The translations under genes and the position numbers were made by a program. A stretch of DNA of 64,000 bases from Limnoglobus roseus (GTDB lineage Bacteria; Planctomycetota; Planctomycetia; Gemmatales; Gemmataceae). Under the pieces are notes generated by a model, which saw only the letters and a list, made by a program, of their open reading frames with translations, was not told the DNA's origin and searched no databases. Shown piece by piece: positions 63,683 to 64,000 of this stretch (positions are counted from its first letter, which is position 1; each line of letters opens with the position of its first letter). Location: the NCBI RefSeq assembly GCF_008254045.1, contig NZ_CP042425.1:5084001-5148000 (forward strand). Direction: 5' to 3'.

Positions 63683-64000
63683 ATGATCGAATCGTGCCTC
63701 GACACGGGCGGGGCCGTCGCCTTCTGGACGGCCTGCGAGTTCACCGACCGCGACCGCCTCCGGGCCGGCCTCACGCCACTCGGCCTGGAGCAATACGTCC
63801 CCGACCCGCGGCCGCCGGCCAGCGTGTTGAAAGACGCCCTCGAAGAAGCCCTCGGCGGGGCGCGGGTGCTCATCCGCCCGCTCGCCGACCGGGACGGGTT
63901 CACCGTCGTCAAGGAGGAGCGGGGCAAGCACGCCAACGCGTACGCCACGGCGCTCGTCGCCCGCGTCCGCGACGCCGCCCTGTCCACGGTCGAGTACGAC
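63683..64000 (+). CDS. Unrecognised protein, 3' end outside window
   Basis: The first 106 codons of a gene that runs off the right edge. The ATG at 63683 has GGAG at 63673-63676. The product (MIESCLDTGGAVAFWTACEF; VPDPRPPASVLKDALEEALGG; RVLIRPLADRDGFTVVKEER) is alpha/beta and soluble, with no signal peptide. I do not recognise a family. It follows the MoxR ATPase on the same strand, so it is probably part of the same operon. Confidence 0.6.
   Translation, partial: MIESCLDTGGAVAFWTACEFTDRDRLRAGLTPLGLEQYVPDPRPPASVLKDALEEALGGARVLIRPLADRDGFTVVKEERGKHANAYATALVARVRDAALSTVEYD

Noticed and set aside
1..64000. CRISPR array
   Set aside because: No regularly spaced repeats with unique spacers were seen.

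Overview
The window comes from a GC-rich planctomycete, most likely of the Gemmataceae. Evidence: FG-GAP/ASPIC, NPCBM, DUF1549/DUF1553 and esterase-SMP-30 proteins, many secreted proteins of unknown function, an rplM-rpsI pair whose S9 carries a long Pro/Ala-rich insertion, and fragments of IS families common in that lineage. All assignments rest on reading motifs and translations; no database search was possible.

Region 1 (1-34.9 kb) is a compact chromosomal backbone. It holds rRNA/tRNA modification genes (an RlmI-like methyltransferase, an RluA-type pseudouridine synthase, queA), a proline racemase-family epimerase, rplM-rpsI, oligoendopeptidase F, a large metzincin-type protease, nadA, a BI-1/YccA membrane protein, pxpC, an NhaD-like antiporter, a ParB-like protein, an epimerase-oxidoreductase pair, an FkbM methyltransferase and a SpoIIE-type phosphatase. 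Hairpin terminators separate most transcription units. Two small genes (54 and 30 codons) have good ribosome binding sites.

Region 2 (34.9-46.5 kb) starts right after a tRNA-Arg(CCG) gene and is accessory: an HNH-AP2 endonuclease, a winged-helix gene divergent from a Y-family polymerase operon, and a two-gene nuclease plus Ski2-like helicase module resembling Hachiman/AbpAB. The helicase region is visibly lower in GC. Broken transposase and recombinase pieces and an HNH endonuclease gene follow.

Region 3 (46.7-55.8 kb) is a three-gene defence operon: a UvrD-like helicase with a C-terminal Cas4/AddB-type nuclease, a very long beta-class DNA methyltransferase, and a type III-like Res subunit. 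The methyltransferase carries an AT-rich patch that falls between its two catalytic motifs, where the target-recognition domain is expected. I read this as a specificity swap.

Region 4 (55.8-62.6 kb) is a graveyard of IS4, IS1380, IS630 and IS21-like fragments, a broken cupin and a DUF1549/DUF1553 gene with an internal deletion. Among them sit an intact IS256 element, a HEAT-repeat gene and an AT-rich zinc-ribbon membrane protein gene. The window ends with a MoxR-type AAA+ ATPase gene, preceded by a perfect Shine-Dalgarno, and the start of an unrecognised partner gene.
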